Below the pieces are notes generated by a model. That model was not told the origin of the DNA. It worked only from the letters and a program-made list of their open reading frames with translations, and made no database searches. A DNA stretch of 15,345 bases from Bacteroidales bacterium (GTDB taxonomy: Bacteria > Bacteroidota > Bacteroidia > Bacteroidales > Lentimicrobiaceae): positions 1 through 15,345 of the forward strand of contig JALHHH010000065.1 in assembly GCA_022837485.1 (NCBI GenBank), in the 5' to 3' direction. A program made the position numbers and the translations under genes. Each line of letters opens with the position of its first letter. The first letter of the stretch is position 1. Below, in pieces: positions 14,888 through 15,345 of the stretch.

Positions 14888-15345
14888 ATGCCAATACTCC
14901 CTGTAAAAATCGCGATTGCCTATGATTTCGACGGCACGCTGGCTCCCGGGAATATGCAGGAGCATACGTTCCTGCCGTCACTCAAAATTCCTGCTGCCGA
15001 ATTCTGGGCACATGCCAACCAGATCGCCAAAGAAAACGATATGGACGAGATACTGGCATATATGCAGCTTTCGCTGGATGAAGCCCGCCGCCGCGACCTG
15101 CCCATCCGCCGCAGCGACTTCGAACAGTATGGAAGCGGGATTACCTTTTTCAAAGGGGTGGAATCCTGGTTCGACCGGATCAATGCCTTTGCCAGGGAAC
15201 GCGGAATAGAACTGGAGCATCATATAATTTCGTCCGGACTCCGGGAGTTTATCAGCGGAACCCCTATTGCCAGGCACTTTACCAATATCTATGCTTCCGG
15301 ATACCGCTACGATGCCAACGGGGTAGCTGTGTGGCCGGCTCTTGC
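14888..15345 (+). CDS. HAD-superfamily hydrolase (3' end outside window)
   Basis: The ATG at 14888 opens 152 codons with no stop before the right edge. Asp13-Phe-Asp15-Gly-Thr-Leu is HAD motif I, with Asp13 as the predicted nucleophile and Asp15 as acid/base. HHIISSGLREFI (111-122) has the shape of motif II, with Ser115 or Ser116 as phosphate-binding residue. The helical segment between (about 25-100) is a C1 cap. Motifs III and IV (the Lys and the Asp pair) lie beyond the edge. A cytosolic phosphatase is most likely; the substrate cannot be told. The upstream promoter fits this start. No signal peptide is present. Confidence 0.88.
   Translation, partial: MPILPVKIAIAYDFDGTLAPGNMQEHTFLPSLKIPAAEFWAHANQIAKENDMDEILAYMQLSLDEARRRDLPIRRSDFEQYGSGITFFKGVESWFDRINAFARERGIELEHHIISSGLREFISGTPIARHFTNIYASGYRYDANGVAVWPAL

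Overview
The window looks like a chromosomal segment of a Bacteroidota bacterium, probably an environmental Bacteroidales-type lineage. The evidence is a type IX secretion (T9SS) C-terminal sorting domain, lipoproteins with Asp/Lys-rich segments after the lipidated Cys, the N-terminal domain of the S74 protein (a form I know from this phylum), and a clear TTG-N19-TAnnTTTG promoter. The genus cannot be named from this sequence.

Layout. Positions 1-9271 hold only minus-strand genes for exported or surface proteins. In transcription order they are: a PKD/beta-helix lipoprotein (9271-7829), a small acidic lipoprotein (7796-7176), a perfect 13-bp hairpin, a short T9SS-sorted protein (7011-6511), a 653-aa S74 adhesin-like protein with a collagen-like segment and sixteen 17-residue repeats (6419-4458), an intrinsic terminator (4310-4278), a secreted protein of unknown family (4176-3478), a possible 48-aa ORF (3472-3326), and a giant beta-helix protein with InlB-type repeats that runs off the left edge (3300-1).

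Positions 9489-10739 carry two plus-strand genes: a C_GCAxxG_C_C family cysteine protein and an Asp/Glu racemase-family protein that lacks the first catalytic Cys.

Positions 14589-10811 (minus strand) are a three-gene acyl-CoA carboxylase operon: biotin carboxylase, biotin carrier protein, carboxyltransferase. Asp at the substrate-specificity position predicts propionyl-CoA, giving (S)-methylmalonyl-CoA and a link between propionate and succinate. The operon ends at a hairpin shared with the converging racemase gene. A 219-bp spacer before the carboxyltransferase gene is packed with four kinds of short tandem repeat. A divergent, strongly promoted HAD-family hydrolase gene starts at 14888 and runs off the right edge.

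The metabolic half is conventional. The unusual parts are the surface-protein block (modular S74 adhesin, stacked beta-helix proteins, a long hairpin inside a coding region) and the repeat-filled spacer inside the carboxylase operon. I saw no rRNA, tRNA, CRISPR array, transposase or complete novel defence-type system.
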